From Actinomycetospora soli (GTDB lineage: Bacteria; Actinomycetota; Actinomycetes; Mycobacteriales; Pseudonocardiaceae): DNA of 64,000 nt. Every line of letters begins with the position of its first letter. Position 1 is the stretch's first letter. Of this stretch, positions 16,905-27,883 are shown in pieces. The translations under genes were made by a program, and so were the position numbers. Under the pieces are notes generated by a model that saw only the letters and a program-made list of their open reading frames with translations, was not told the DNA's origin and searched no databases. Where the stretch lies: positions 1-64,000 of the forward strand of contig NZ_JAJNDA010000022.1 of assembly GCF_021026295.1 (NCBI RefSeq), written 5' to 3'.

Positions 16905-18287
16905 TTGAGCGAGAGCGACACCTACGACGTCCTCATCCTGGGCGGGGGTTCCGGCGGCTACGCCTGCGCGTTGCGCGCGGCGCAGCTGGGGCTCTCGGTG
17001 GCGCTCGTCGAGCAAGACAAGCTCGGCGGGACCTGCCTGCACCGGGGCTGCATCCCGACCAAGGCGCTGCTGCACGCCGCCGAGGTCGCCGACAACGCCC
17101 GTGAGGGCGAGCAGATCGGTGTGAAGAGCTCGCTGTCGGGCATCGACATGAGCGGCGTCAACTCCTACAAGGACGGCGTCGTCGCGAAGCTCTACAAGGG
17201 CCTGCAGGGGCTGATCAAGTCCCGCAAGGTCACCATGATCGAGGGCCACGGGCGCCTCGTCGGGCAGGACACCGTCGAGGTCGACGGCCAGCGCTACACC
17301 GGCCGCAACGTCGTGCTCGCCTCCGGCTCGTACTCCAAGACGCTGCCCGGGCTCGAGCTCGGCGGCCGCGTCATCACCTCCACCGAGGCGATCAACCTCG
17401 ACTACGTGCCCGACCGCGTGGTCGTGCTCGGCGGCGGCGTCATCGGCTGTGAGTTCGCCAGCGTGTGGAAGTCCTTCGGGTCCGAGGTGACCATCGTCGA
17501 GGCGCTGCCGCACCTGGTGCCCAACGAGGACGAGTTCCTCTCCAAGCAGCTCGAGCGCCAGTTCCGCAAGCGCAAGATCGCCTACAAGATCGGCACGAAG
17601 TTCACCGGCGTCGAGCAGTCCGCCGACGCGGTGACGATCAGCCTGGAGAACGGCGAGCAGATCGAGGCCGACCTCCTGCTGGTGGCGGTCGGGCGCGGCC
17701 CGAACACCGCCGACCTCGGGTACGAGGAGCAGGGCGTCACGCTCGACCGCGGCTTCGTGCGCACCGACGAGCGCCTGCGCACCGGTGTCGGCAACGTCTA
17801 CGCCGTCGGCGACATCGTCCCGGGCCTGCAGCTCGCGCACCGCGGCTTCCAGCAGGGCATCTTCGTCGCCGAGGAGATCGCGGGGCTCAACCCGCCGGTG
17901 ATCGACGAGACGGGCATCCCGCGGGTCACCTACTGCGAGCCCGAGATCGCCTCGGTCGGCCTCACCGAGGCGCAGGCCAAGGAGGCCTACGGCGAGGTCG
18001 TCACCACGACCTACGACCTCGCGGGCAACGGCAAGTCGCAGATCCTGCGCACCGCCGGCGCCATCAAGCTCGTCAAGGGCGGCACCGGCGACGACGCCCC
18101 GGTGGTCGGCGTGCACATGATCGGCGCCCGGATCGGCGAGCTCGTCGGGGAGGCGCAGCTGGTCTACAACTGGGAGGCTCTGCCGGTCGAGGTCGCGAAC
18201 CTCGTCCACGCCCACCCCACGCAGAACGAGGCGTTCGGCGAGGCGCACCTGGCGCTCGCCGGCAAGCCCCTGCACGCGCACGGCTGA
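16905..18287 (+). CDS. lpdA: Dihydrolipoyl dehydrogenase (E3)
   Basis: FAD-disulfide reductase that re-oxidises dihydrolipoyl groups on 2-oxoacid dehydrogenase E2 and glycine cleavage H protein. The 460-residue sequence has an N-terminal FAD Rossmann motif [17 protein letters not shown], the redox-active disulfide in [16 protein letters not shown], the NAD-binding [13 protein letters not shown] and the C-terminal dimer-interface [13 protein letters not shown] containing the catalytic His. The start codon is TTG at 16905, chosen because GGGAGAAG is correctly spaced and no other start fits. It lies 37 bases upstream of dlaT and is probably co-transcribed. Confidence 0.95.
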   Translation: MSESDTYDVLILGGGSGGYACALRAAQLGLSVALVEQDKLGGTCLHRGCIPTKALLHAAEVADNAREGEQIGVKSSLSGIDMSGVNSYKDGVVAKLYKGLQGLIKSRKVTMIEGHGRLVGQDTVEVDGQRYTGRNVVLASGSYSKTLPGLELGGRVITSTEAINLDYVPDRVVVLGGGVIGCEFASVWKSFGSEVTIVEALPHLVPNEDEFLSKQLERQFRKRKIAYKIGTKFTGVEQSADAVTISLENGEQIEADLLLVAVGRGPNTADLGYEEQGVTLDRGFVRTDERLRTGVGNVYAVGDIVPGLQLAHRGFQQGIFVAEEIAGLNPPVIDETGIPRVTYCEPEIASVGLTEAQAKEAYGEVVTTTYDLAGNGKSQILRTAGAIKLVKGGTGDDAPVVGVHMIGARIGELVGEAQLVYNWEALPVEVANLVHAHPTQNEAFGEAHLALAGKPLHAHG

Positions 18288-18324
18288 TCGCCCACACCGG
18301 TTCGACGAGGGAGTACCGAGCACG

Positions 18325-20358
<2,034 letters not shown>

Positions 20359-20381
20359 GCACCGCCCGTCCCGTCCCGACC

Positions 20382-20414
20382 GAGGGCCCCGCCGCGAGCT
20401 GCGGCGGGGCCCTC
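20382..20414 (+). terminator. Terminator after sucB
   Basis: Perfect 14-bp arms GAGGGCCCCGCCGC / GCGGCGGGGCCCTC with loop GAGCT, 23 bases after the stop. Confidence 0.85.
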
Positions 20415-20420
20415 GTCGTC

Positions 20421-20477
20421 GGTGAGGCCCGGTGAGGCCCGGTGAGGCCCGGTGAGGCTCGGTGAGGCCCGGTGAGG
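20421..20477. repeat. 10-bp tandem repeat GGTGAGGCCC
   Basis: Five copies (one with a C-to-T change) plus a partial sixth, in exact 10-base register, between the sucB terminator and the next gene. Confidence 0.9.
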
Positions 20478-20591
20478 GGAGGATTCGAGCGCTCTTGTGG
20501 CACGAGGGTTCCCCTCACGGGGCGAGGCCCGGACGAACCGGACAGCGTGTCCAGGTCGCGCCGCACCCGCGACTCCGCGACGATCACCGTC

Positions 20592-21479
20592 ATGCGCGTC
20601 GTCATCTCAGGTTCCTCCGGGCTCATCGGCACCGCCCTGGTCCCCCACCTGCGCGCAGCCGGGCACGAGGTGATCCGCCTCGTGCGGCGCACCCCGCAGG
20701 CCCCGGACGAGCGCGGGTGGGACCCGCCGTCGGGCCGGATCGACGACGGCGCCCTCGACGGCGCCGACGCGGTGATCAACCTGTCGGGCGCGGGCATCGG
20801 CGACAAGCGCTGGTCGGGCGCCTACAAGCAGGAGCTGCGCGACAGCCGCACCATCCCCACCGACGTGCTGGCCCGCGCCGTCGCCGCCCACGGGATCCCG
20901 GTGATGCTCAGCGGCTCGGCCGTCGGGTACTACGGCGACACCGGTCAGGTCGCGGTGGACGAGAGCGGGGCCCGCGGGCGCGGGTTCCTCGCCGACCTCG
21001 TGCGCGACTGGGAGAACGCGACGGCCCCGGCGGTCGAGGCCGGCGCCCGCGTGGTGCTGATCCGCACCGGGCTGGTCCTCTCGCACTCCGGCGGTCTCAT
21101 GGGTCGCCTCAAGCCGATCTTCTCGTTCGGGCTGGGCGGCAAGCTCGGCTCGGGCGAGCAGTACTGGCCGTGGATCTCCCTCGACGACGAGGTCGGGGCG
21201 ATCACCTACGCCCTCGAGCACGACTCCGTGGTCGGCCCGCTCAACGCCACGGGCCCGGCGCCGGTGACGAACGCCGAGTTCACCAAGGTGATGGCGGCGA
21301 CCGTGCACCGGCCGGCGCCGTGGATCGTGCCGGGCTTCGCCATGCGCGCCGTGCTCGGGGAGTTCGCCGACGAGGGCGTCCTCGTCAGCCAGCGGGTGCT
21401 GCCCGGCGTACTGGAACGCGAGGGCTACACCTTCTCGCACCAGACGGTGCAGACCGCGCTCGCCGCGGTGCTGGAGTGA
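20592..21479 (+). CDS. TIGR01777-family NAD-dependent epimerase (SDR39U1-like)
   Basis: A 295-residue extended SDR, syntenic with Rv2216. The Rossmann motif SGSSGLIGTALVPHL is at the N-terminus; conserved blocks AVINLSGAGIGDKRWSGAYKQ, SGSAVGYYG and VVLIRTGLVLS follow, and the C-terminal DUF1731 part includes VPGFAMRAVLGEFADEGVLVSQRVLP. The ATG at 20592 starts the conserved domain; a frame opening at 20472 would read through the tandem-repeat leader. The substrate of this family is unknown. Its stop overlaps the next gene's GTG, so they are translationally coupled. Confidence 0.88.
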   Translation: MRVVISGSSGLIGTALVPHLRAAGHEVIRLVRRTPQAPDERGWDPPSGRIDDGALDGADAVINLSGAGIGDKRWSGAYKQELRDSRTIPTDVLARAVAAHGIPVMLSGSAVGYYGDTGQVAVDESGARGRGFLADLVRDWENATAPAVEAGARVVLIRTGLVLSHSGGLMGRLKPIFSFGLGGKLGSGEQYWPWISLDDEVGAITYALEHDSVVGPLNATGPAPVTNAEFTKVMAATVHRPAPWIVPGFAMRAVLGEFADEGVLVSQRVLPGVLEREGYTFSHQTVQTALAAVLE

Positions 21480-22756
21480 GCGGGGCGACGCGCAGCACGG
21501 CGGAGCCGGAGCGGGGCGGCGGGCCGCTGCCGGACGCGGTCGACGTCCTCGTCGTCGGGGCCGGGCTCGCCGGCCTCAACGCGGCGCGGACGGTGGCGCG
21601 GTCCGGGCGGTCGGTGCTGGTGTGCGAGGCGTCCGACGGGGTCGGCGGCCGGGTGCGGACCGACGTCGTCGACGGGTTCCTCGTCGACCGCGGGTTCCAG
21701 ATCCTCAACACCTCCTACCCGGCGCTGCGCGCGGCCGTGGACCTCGACGCGCTCGACCTGCACCCCTTCGTGCCCGGGGCCGCCGTGCGCACCGAGGACG
21801 GCGTGCTGCACCGGGTCGCGCGGCGCCCCACCTGGCTGCCGCGCACCGCGCTGACCCGGCTGATCTCGCTGCGCGGCAAGCTCGGCATCGCCGGCTTCAC
21901 CGCCCGGTCGGTCCTGGTGCCGCCGCAGCGCCAGGCCGCCGCGCCCGAGCGGTCCGCGGCCGAGGACCTCGCCCGCTTCGGGCTCCGCGACGGCGACGTC
22001 GACCGCTTCCTGCGGCCGTTCCTCGCCGGGGTGCTGGGTGACGGCGAGCTCGCGACGTCGTCGCGGGTCGTCTCCCTGTTCTGGCGCACCTTCGCCCTCG
22101 GGGACCTGACCCTGCCCGGCCGCGGCATCGGCGCGATGACGACGCACCTCGCGGCCCGCCTGCCCGCAGGCACCGTGCGGCTGGACACCCCGGTCCGGGA
22201 GGTCGCCTCCGGCCGGGTGGGAACGGACGCCGGGACGGTGCGGGCCGGCGCGGTGATCGTCGCGACCGAGGGCACCGACGCGGCCGGGCTCCTCGGGGGC
22301 CGCGTCGAGGCGCCCCGGCCGTTCGCCCTGACCAGCCACTACCACGTCACCGACCGCCCGCCGACCCGTCAGGGGCTGCTGCACCTCGACGGCACCGGCG
22401 GGCCGGTGGTCAACACGATGGTGCTCACCGCTGCGGTGCCGTCCTACTCCCCCGACCACCGCCACCTCGTGGTCTCCACGGTGCTCGGCGGCGAGGCGCT
22501 GCCCGAGCCGCGGCTGCGGGCCGAGCTCGAACGGATCTGGGGCACGGGGACGGCGCACTGGGAGCACCTCGCCACCCGCGAGATCCCGCACGCCCTGCCC
22601 GCGACCCCGCCGCCGACCCCGCCCGGCCTGCGCCGCCCCGTGGACCTCGGCGACCGCCTGTTCGTGGCCGGCGACCACCGGGACACCCCGTCCGTGCAGG
22701 GCGCGCTGGTCTCCGGCCGCCGCACGGCCCGGGCGGCGCTGGCGGCGCTGGGCTGA
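21476..22756 (+). CDS. FAD-dependent amine oxidase/desaturase-like oxidoreductase
   Basis: A 426-residue flavoprotein of the amine-oxidase/phytoene-desaturase superfamily. The FAD-binding motif VLVVGAGLAGLNAARTVARSG and following ASDGVGGRVRTDVVDGFLVDRGFQ are at the N-terminus; the C-terminal FAD motif is DRLFVAGDHRDTPSVQGALVSGRRTARAAL. The middle substrate domain gives no clear reaction. The GTG at 21476 overlaps the stop of the epimerase gene (GTGA), implying coupled translation and perhaps a joint pathway. No carotenoid genes are nearby. Confidence 0.85.
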   Translation: MSGATRSTAEPERGGGPLPDAVDVLVVGAGLAGLNAARTVARSGRSVLVCEASDGVGGRVRTDVVDGFLVDRGFQILNTSYPALRAAVDLDALDLHPFVPGAAVRTEDGVLHRVARRPTWLPRTALTRLISLRGKLGIAGFTARSVLVPPQRQAAAPERSAAEDLARFGLRDGDVDRFLRPFLAGVLGDGELATSSRVVSLFWRTFALGDLTLPGRGIGAMTTHLAARLPAGTVRLDTPVREVASGRVGTDAGTVRAGAVIVATEGTDAAGLLGGRVEAPRPFALTSHYHVTDRPPTRQGLLHLDGTGGPVVNTMVLTAAVPSYSPDHRHLVVSTVLGGEALPEPRLRAELERIWGTGTAHWEHLATREIPHALPATPPPTPPGLRRPVDLGDRLFVAGDHRDTPSVQGALVSGRRTARAALAALG

Positions 22757-22770
22757 GCCCGCCCCTTCCG

Positions 22771-22827
22771 GTGGCAGGAAAGCGTCGTTGCTGTCGCGGC
22801 GTGACAGCAACGACGCTTTCCTGCCAC
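22771..22827. repeat. Perfect 25-bp inverted repeat between the FAD gene and lipB
   Basis: Arms at 22771-22795 and 22803-22827 (outermost GTGGCAGGAAAGCG / CGCTTTCCTGCCAC) are perfectly complementary over 25 bases with loop GCGGCGT. It is not GC-biased like the other terminators and has no U-run. It could act as a terminator, but the arm length and perfection are unusual. Confidence 0.85.
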
Positions 22828-22861
22828 AGGGGGGTGCGCGCGCCGGAGTAGGTTCGACCCC

Positions 22862-23596
22862 ATGGGTTCCCACCGCGCGAGCAGTGAGCCGGTCGAGGTG
22901 CTCGACCTCGGCACCGTCGAGTACACCGCCGCGTGGGACCAGCAGCGTGCCCACCACGCCGCGCGGGCCGACGACTCCGGGCCCGACGTGCTCATGCTGC
23001 TCGAGCACCCCAGCGTCTACACCGCCGGGAAGCGCACCCAGCCCGAGGACCGTCCGGCCGACGGCACGCCCGTCGTCGACGTGGACCGGGGCGGACGGAT
23101 CACCTGGCACGGCCCGGGGCAGCTCGTCGGCTACCCCATCCTCAAGCTCGGGCAGCCCTTCGACGTCGTCGACCACGTCCGTCGCCTCGAGGAGGCACTG
23201 ATCGCGGTCTGCGCGAGCTACGGCCTCGACACGGGGCGCGTCGACGGCCGCTCCGGGGTGTGGCTCGCCGCGGGTGCCGGGCGGCCCGAACGCAAGATCG
23301 CGGCGATCGGGGTCCGGGTGGCCCGCGGCGTGACCCTGCACGGGTTCGCCCTCAACGCCGACCCCGACCTCACCGCCTTCGGCGCGATCGTCCCCTGCGG
23401 GATCACCGACGCGGGCGTCACGAGCCTGACCGCCGAGCTCGGTCGGCGCGTCGGTGTGGACGACGTCCGCTCCGCCGTCCGTGACGCCATGCTGGCCGCG
23501 TTCGCGGGAGATCTGCCGGTCCGTGACCACTCCTTGGTCCGTCCGGAGGTCACGGATACGCTGATGGTGGGTAACGTCCCCGTCCAGATGTTGTAA
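22862..23596 (+). CDS. lipB: Octanoyltransferase
   Basis: Transfers octanoate from acyl-ACP to lipoyl domains (E2 proteins such as SucB here, and GcvH), the first step of lipoate assembly. The 244-residue protein has [16 protein letters not shown], the substrate-binding [17 protein letters not shown], the catalytic lysine in ERKIAAIG and the acyl-accepting cysteine in [14 protein letters not shown]. The C-terminus ([21 protein letters not shown]) extends beyond the core. lipA, normally adjacent, lies 2.4 kb downstream behind three inserted genes. Confidence 0.94.
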   Translation: MGSHRASSEPVEVLDLGTVEYTAAWDQQRAHHAARADDSGPDVLMLLEHPSVYTAGKRTQPEDRPADGTPVVDVDRGGRITWHGPGQLVGYPILKLGQPFDVVDHVRRLEEALIAVCASYGLDTGRVDGRSGVWLAAGAGRPERKIAAIGVRVARGVTLHGFALNADPDLTAFGAIVPCGITDAGVTSLTAELGRRVGVDDVRSAVRDAMLAAFAGDLPVRDHSLVRPEVTDTLMVGNVPVQML

Positions 23597-23689
23597 TCTT
23601 TCAACCGGCTAGCTGCTCTCAGTGACCGCTCGTCGCGGATGGTGACGACAAACGTCGTGCGGGTCCGGTCGGCCGCCGACCGTGGTGGC

Positions 23690-24187
23690 ATGAACCACGA
23701 CGACATCCGAACGGCAGGCCGACGCGGCCGCGCGGGCGCCGGGCTCGTCGCGGCCCTGGTCCTGGCCGGACTCACCTTCCTCGCGCCGGCCGCGTCCGCC
23801 GCGGTGACCCCGACCCAGGCGACCTGGCTCTCCCAGGTCGTGTCCCTCACCAACCAGCAGCGGCAGCAGGCGGGCTGCAAGGCCCTCGTCCGCGACGCGC
23901 GCATCGACCGCGCCGCCCAGGCCCACGCGGAGTGGATGGCCTCGACCGGCACGTTCTCGCACACCGGGCAGAACGGGTCGAGCTTCGTCGACCGCCTCAA
24001 GGCCGCCGGCTACCCGAGCCCGGGCGGCGAGAACATCGCCTACGGCCAGGCCGACGCGAAGGCCGTGGTCACCGCGTGGATGAACTCCGCCGGCCACCGC
24101 GCCAACATCCTCAACTGCCGGTTCACCACGATCGGCGTGGGCGTGGCCGGGACCCGGAACTACTGGGTCCAGAACTTCGGCTACTGA
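23690..24187 (+). CDS. Secreted CAP-domain (SCP-like) protein
   Basis: A 165-residue exported protein: Arg-rich n-region, hydrophobic stretch GLVAALVLAGLTFLAPA and likely signal cleavage at ASA-AV. The mature part is one bacterial CAP domain with HAEWMASTGTFSH, GENIAYGQ, AWMNSAGHRANIL and the terminal YWVQNFGY; two cysteines (GCKAL and NCRFT) probably form a disulfide. CAP-domain function in bacteria is poorly defined. The next gene is a paralogue. The ATG at 23690 is chosen because it gives a standard signal peptide; an in-frame ATG at 23639 is possible. Confidence 0.85.
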   Translation: MNHDDIRTAGRRGRAGAGLVAALVLAGLTFLAPAASAAVTPTQATWLSQVVSLTNQQRQQAGCKALVRDARIDRAAQAHAEWMASTGTFSHTGQNGSSFVDRLKAAGYPSPGGENIAYGQADAKAVVTAWMNSAGHRANILNCRFTTIGVGVAGTRNYWVQNFGY

Positions 24188-24212
24188 GTCATCCCGAGTC
24201 ATCCCGACGACG

Positions 24213-24256
24213 GGTGCGGTCGTCCGGGGCAGTCGGCTGCCCCGGACGGCCGCACC
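24213..24256. terminator. Terminator between the two CAP genes
   Basis: Arms at 24213-24232 and 24237-24256 (TCCGGGGCAG / CTGCCCCGGA at the loop side) pair almost perfectly over 20 bases around TCGG. Confidence 0.8.
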
Positions 24257-24346
24257 GTTCGTCGACCGCCCCGCCCCGACGGACCGTTCGCCGCCCCCGC
24301 CGCCCGTGACCTTCCCGTGACCTGACGCTCCTGCCAGGTTCGGCGC

Positions 24347-25039
24347 GTGGGCCTCCATCGCTTCGAGCACGACCCGCGCCGGCAGCGACGCTCCCGGACC
24401 GTCGTCGGCGTCGGCGCCGCGGTCGTCGTGCTCGGCCTCCTCGCCGCCGTGCTCACCCTGCGGCCCTGGTCGGCCGACACCGCGGTGCAGGACGCCGGCG
24501 CGGTCGCCGCCCTGCCCGCCCTGCCCGCGCTCCCCGCCCCGGTCCCCCTCGCCCTGCCGCCCCTCCCCGCGGCGGCACCGGTCCCCACGACCACCACGGC
24601 GTCGAGCACGACGACCACCACGGCGACCACGACCACCCGCCGCACCACCACCCGGGCCGCCGCACCCGCCGTCGCGACGGGACCGACCGGCCGGGTCCTC
24701 GCCCTCGTCAACGCGGAGCGGGCCGAGGCCGGCTGCGGCCCGGTCGCCGGCAACGCCACACTGGACCGGGCCGCCGCGGACTACGCGGCCCTCATGGCGC
24801 GCACCGGGACGTTCTCGCACACCGGTCCCGACGGCTCGGACTTCTCCGACCGGGTGCGGGCGGCGGGCTACGACGACCCGGGTGGCGAGAACATCGCCCA
24901 GGGACAGACCAGCGCGGACGAGGTCATGGACGACTGGATGAACTCCCCCGGGCACCGCCGCAACATCCTGGACTGCTCCTTCCGCACCCTCGGGGTGGGC
25001 GAGGCGGAGAACTACTGGGTGCAGGAGTTCGGGCGCTGA
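24347..25039 (+). CDS. Membrane-anchored CAP-domain protein with Thr-rich stalk
   Basis: A 230-residue paralogue of the preceding gene. A basic N-terminus (RRQRRSRT) and one hydrophobic helix (VVGVGAAVVVLGLLAAVLTL) act as an anchor with the rest outside. A Pro/Ala segment and a Thr-rich stalk (TTTTASSTTTTTATTTT) lead to a C-terminal CAP domain with YAALMARTGTFSHTG, GENIAQGQ, DWMNSPGHRRNIL and YWVQEFGR. The stalk suggests display away from the membrane, perhaps O-mannosylated. GTG start without a strong ribosome site. Probably a tandem duplication. Confidence 0.83.
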   Translation: MGLHRFEHDPRRQRRSRTVVGVGAAVVVLGLLAAVLTLRPWSADTAVQDAGAVAALPALPALPAPVPLALPPLPAAAPVPTTTTASSTTTTTATTTTRRTTTRAAAPAVATGPTGRVLALVNAERAEAGCGPVAGNATLDRAAADYAALMARTGTFSHTGPDGSDFSDRVRAAGYDDPGGENIAQGQTSADEVMDDWMNSPGHRRNILDCSFRTLGVGEAENYWVQEFGR

Positions 25040-25063
25040 GCGCCCGCCGACCTCCGAACGACC

Positions 25064-25987
25064 TCAGAGGCCGCACACCTGGGCGACGAACTCCAGGTGC
25101 TCCAGGTCGGACAGGTCGAGCACCTGCAGGTACACCCGCTGCACGCCGACCGCGCCGAACGCCTCGAGCCGCTCGGTGACCTCCGCGGCGGTCCCGGCGA
25201 TGCCGTGGGCGCGCAGCTCGTCGGGCTCGCGGCCGATCGCGGCGGCCCGCCGCACCACGTCGGCCTCGGTCGCCCCCGCGCAGAGCACCTGGGCCGTGGA
25301 CCGGTGCAGGGCTGTGGGGTCGCGCCCGATCGCCGCGCACGCCTCGTCCACCCGGCCGTACTGCGCCGCGACCTGGTCGACCGACGCGAACGGCACGTTG
25401 ACCTCGTCGGCGAACCGCGCCGCCAGGGCGGGCGTGCGCCGGGGGCCGGACCCGCCCACGATGATCGGCGGGTGCGGCTCCTGCTGCGGCTTGGGCAGCC
25501 CGGGGCTCTCGGTGAACCGGTAGTGGTCGCCGTGGAAGGTGTAGGTCTGCCCCACCGGCGTGCGCCACGCCCCGGTGAGCACCTCCAACTGCTCGGCGAG
25601 CATGTCGAAGCGGGCACCCGTCGTCGGGAAGGGGATGCCGTAGGCGTGGTGCTCGGCCTCGTACCAGCCGGTGCCGATGCCGAGTTCCACGCGGCCGCCG
25701 GACATCTGGTCGACCTGGGACACGGCGACGCCGAGCGGGCCGGGCAGCCGGAAGGTGACCGACGTCATCATCGTGCCGAGCCGGATCGTGGAGGTCTCGC
25801 GGGCGAGGGCACCGAGGGTGACCCACGCGTCGGTCGGTCCGGGTAGGCCGGTCGAGCCGTTCATGGCGAGGAAGTGGTCGGAGCGGAAGAAGGCGTCGAA
25901 GCCGCAGTCCTCCGCGCACCGGGCGACGCGGAGCAGGTCCTCATACGTGGCACCCTGCTGCGGTTCGGTGAAGATCCGGAGGTCCAT
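25064..25987 (-). CDS. LLM-class flavin/F420-dependent oxidoreductase
   Basis: A 307-residue luciferase-like TIM-barrel oxidoreductase. Typical blocks are AEDCGFDAFFRSDHFL near residue 25, IRLGTMMTSVTFRLPGPLG, QVDQMSGGRVELGIGTGWYEAEHHAYG near 92-115, and PPIIVGGSGPRRTPALAARFADEVNV. Many actinobacterial members use F420; an NADPH:F420 reductase occurs at 43 kb, but the cofactor of this enzyme cannot be decided from sequence. Substrate unknown. It lies between lipB and lipA on the opposite strand, divergent from lipA. Confidence 0.85.
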   Translation of the reverse strand: MDLRIFTEPQQGATYEDLLRVARCAEDCGFDAFFRSDHFLAMNGSTGLPGPTDAWVTLGALARETSTIRLGTMMTSVTFRLPGPLGVAVSQVDQMSGGRVELGIGTGWYEAEHHAYGIPFPTTGARFDMLAEQLEVLTGAWRTPVGQTYTFHGDHYRFTESPGLPKPQQEPHPPIIVGGSGPRRTPALAARFADEVNVPFASVDQVAAQYGRVDEACAAIGRDPTALHRSTAQVLCAGATEADVVRRAAAIGREPDELRAHGIAGTAAEVTERLEAFGAVGVQRVYLQVLDLSDLEHLEFVAQVCGL

Positions 25988-26018
25988 AGCGTTGATCAGC
26001 CTAACGGGGGAGCGGGCG

Positions 26019-26024
26019 TAGTCT
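26019..26024 (+). promoter_or_regulatory. -10 element for leaderless lipA
   Basis: TAGTCT ends 7 bases before the GTG at 26032; no ribosome site is present in the gap. Confidence 0.55.
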
Positions 26025-26031
26025 GGTACCC

Positions 26032-27054
26032 GTGACCACGAGCGCTGACCCCACGGCCCCGGCCGGACGCAAGCTGCTCCGCCTCGAGGTCCGCAACTCG
26101 CAGACGCCGATCGAGCGCAAGCCCGACTGGATCCGCACGCGGGTGCAGACCGGTCCGAACTTCTCCGAGCTCAAGGGCATGGTGCGCTCGGCGGGCCTCG
26201 CGACGGTGTGCGAGGAGGCGGGCTGCCCCAACATCTACGAGTGCTGGGAGGACCGCGAGGCGACCTTCCTCATCGGCGGCGAGCAGTGCACCCGGCGGTG
26301 CGACTTCTGCCAGATCGACACCGGGAGGCCCTCGCCGCTCGACCGGGACGAGCCCCGCAAGGTCGCCGAGTCGGTGCGCCAGATGGGCCTGCGCTACTCG
26401 ACGATCACCGGCGTCGCCCGTGACGACCTCGACGACGGCGGGTCCTGGCTCTACGCCGAGACGGTCCGCCAGGTCCACGCGCTGAACCCCGGCACCGGCG
26501 TCGAGCTGCTGATCCCCGACTTCGACGACCGGGACGACCAGCTCGGCCCGGTCTTCGACTCCGCCCCCGAGGTGCTCGCGCACAACCTCGAGACGGTGCC
26601 GCGCATCTTCCGCCGCATCCGCCCGGCGTTCCGCTACGAGCGCTCGCTCGACGTGATCCGCAAGGCGCGCGCCGCGGGCCTCGTTACGAAGTCCAACCTC
26701 ATCCTCGGCATGGGCGAGACCCCCGAGGAGGTCACGGCGGCGATGCAGGACCTGCACGACGCCGGGTGCGACCTGCTGACCCTCACCCAGTACCTGCGCC
26801 CCTCGCTGCGCCACCACCCGGTGGAGCGCTGGGTGAAGCCCGAGGAGTTCGTCGAGCACCGGGACGCCGCCGTGGAGATGGGCATCGCCGGCGTCATGGC
26901 CGGGCCGCTGGTGCGCTCGTCGTACCGCGCGGGCCGGCTCTACGCGCAGGCGAAGCTGCACCGCGGCGAGGCGCTGCCCGAGGGCATGGAGGAGCTGGCC
27001 GCCGAGGGCGAGGCGCGCCAGGAGGTCGGATCGGTCCTCGCGCGCCGCACGTAG
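26032..27054 (+). CDS. lipA: Lipoyl synthase
   Basis: Radical-SAM enzyme inserting two sulfurs into octanoyl-lysine. The 340-residue protein has both cluster motifs: the auxiliary cluster cysteines in [13 protein letters not shown], with the conserved C-terminal RSSYRAG, and the SAM cluster CTRRCDFC. Further blocks are [18 protein letters not shown] and [20 protein letters not shown]. It acts after LipB on E2 and H proteins and consumes an Fe-S cluster, which an ErpA-type carrier such as the one at 6 kb could resupply. Followed closely by the DUF4191 gene, as in mycobacteria. Confidence 0.96.
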   Translation: MTTSADPTAPAGRKLLRLEVRNSQTPIERKPDWIRTRVQTGPNFSELKGMVRSAGLATVCEEAGCPNIYECWEDREATFLIGGEQCTRRCDFCQIDTGRPSPLDRDEPRKVAESVRQMGLRYSTITGVARDDLDDGGSWLYAETVRQVHALNPGTGVELLIPDFDDRDDQLGPVFDSAPEVLAHNLETVPRIFRRIRPAFRYERSLDVIRKARAAGLVTKSNLILGMGETPEEVTAAMQDLHDAGCDLLTLTQYLRPSLRHHPVERWVKPEEFVEHRDAAVEMGIAGVMAGPLVRSSYRAGRLYAQAKLHRGEALPEGMEELAAEGEARQEVGSVLARRT

Positions 27055-27079
27055 GTGCGCATCCGGCAGAATGGTGAAC

Positions 27080-27823
27080 ATGGCCAAGGGCACTGCCGGT
27101 AAGGCGACCAAGGAAGAGAAGAAGGCCGCCAGGCAGGCTGCGCGCGCCGCCCGCAAGCAGCGCTGGTCGCAGATCTGGCAGGCCTTCCAGATGCAGCGCA
27201 AGGAGGACAAGCTCCTCCTGCCGCTGATGATCGGCGCGGTCGTCGTGACCGCCCTGATCTTCCTGGTCATCGGCCTGCTGCTCGGGCAGTCGTGGTACCT
27301 GGTGCCGATCGGCGTCATCCTCGGCCTCGCCGTCGCGATGATCGTGTTCGGCCGCCGCGTGCAGAACAACGTCTACGCGAAGGCCGACGGCCAGCCCGGG
27401 GCCGCCGGGTGGGCGCTGGACAACATGCGCGGTCCGTGGCGGGTCACGCAGGCCGTCGCGGGGACCACCCAGCTCGACGTGGTGCACCGCGTGATCGGGC
27501 GACCGGGCGTGGTCCTCGTGGCCGAGGGCGCCTCGCACCGCACGAAGGGCCTGCTCGCGCAGGAGAAGAAGAAGGTCGCGCGCGTCGCGGGGCAGGTGCC
27601 GATCTACGAGGTCGCGGTCGGCAACGCCGAGGGCGAGGTCCAGCTCTCCAAGCTGCAGCGCCACATGGCGAAGCTCCCCCGCAACATCGACCGCTCGCAG
27701 ATGGACACCCTCGAGAAGCGCCTCGCGGCCATCGCCGGCCGCGGTGGCCCGGCCATGCCGAAGGGCCCGGTGCCCAAGGGTGCGCAGATGAAGGGCATGC
27801 AGCGCACGGTCCGCCGTCGCTAG
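27080..27823 (+). CDS. DUF4191 membrane protein
   Basis: A 247-residue conserved actinobacterial membrane protein, syntenic with Rv2219. A Lys/Ala-rich N-terminus (KATKEEKKAARQAARAARK) precedes two helices (LMIGAVVVTALIFLVIGLLL and LVPIGVILGLAVAMIVFG), followed by a cytosolic domain with RGPWRVTQAVAGTTQLDVVHR and a conserved KLQRHMAKLPRNIDR motif. Function unknown; persistent linkage to lipA suggests a link to lipoylation or simply an ancient operon. The ATG at 27080 is preferred over one three codons upstream because it matches the family N-terminus MAKGT. Confidence 0.85.
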   Translation: MAKGTAGKATKEEKKAARQAARAARKQRWSQIWQAFQMQRKEDKLLLPLMIGAVVVTALIFLVIGLLLGQSWYLVPIGVILGLAVAMIVFGRRVQNNVYAKADGQPGAAGWALDNMRGPWRVTQAVAGTTQLDVVHRVIGRPGVVLVAEGASHRTKGLLAQEKKKVARVAGQVPIYEVAVGNAEGEVQLSKLQRHMAKLPRNIDRSQMDTLEKRLAAIAGRGGPAMPKGPVPKGAQMKGMQRTVRRR

Positions 27824-27883
27824 CGTCCCGACGACGGGTCCGGCTCGGGACGGGGGCGGCGGGCGACGCGGCCCGCCGTCGCC

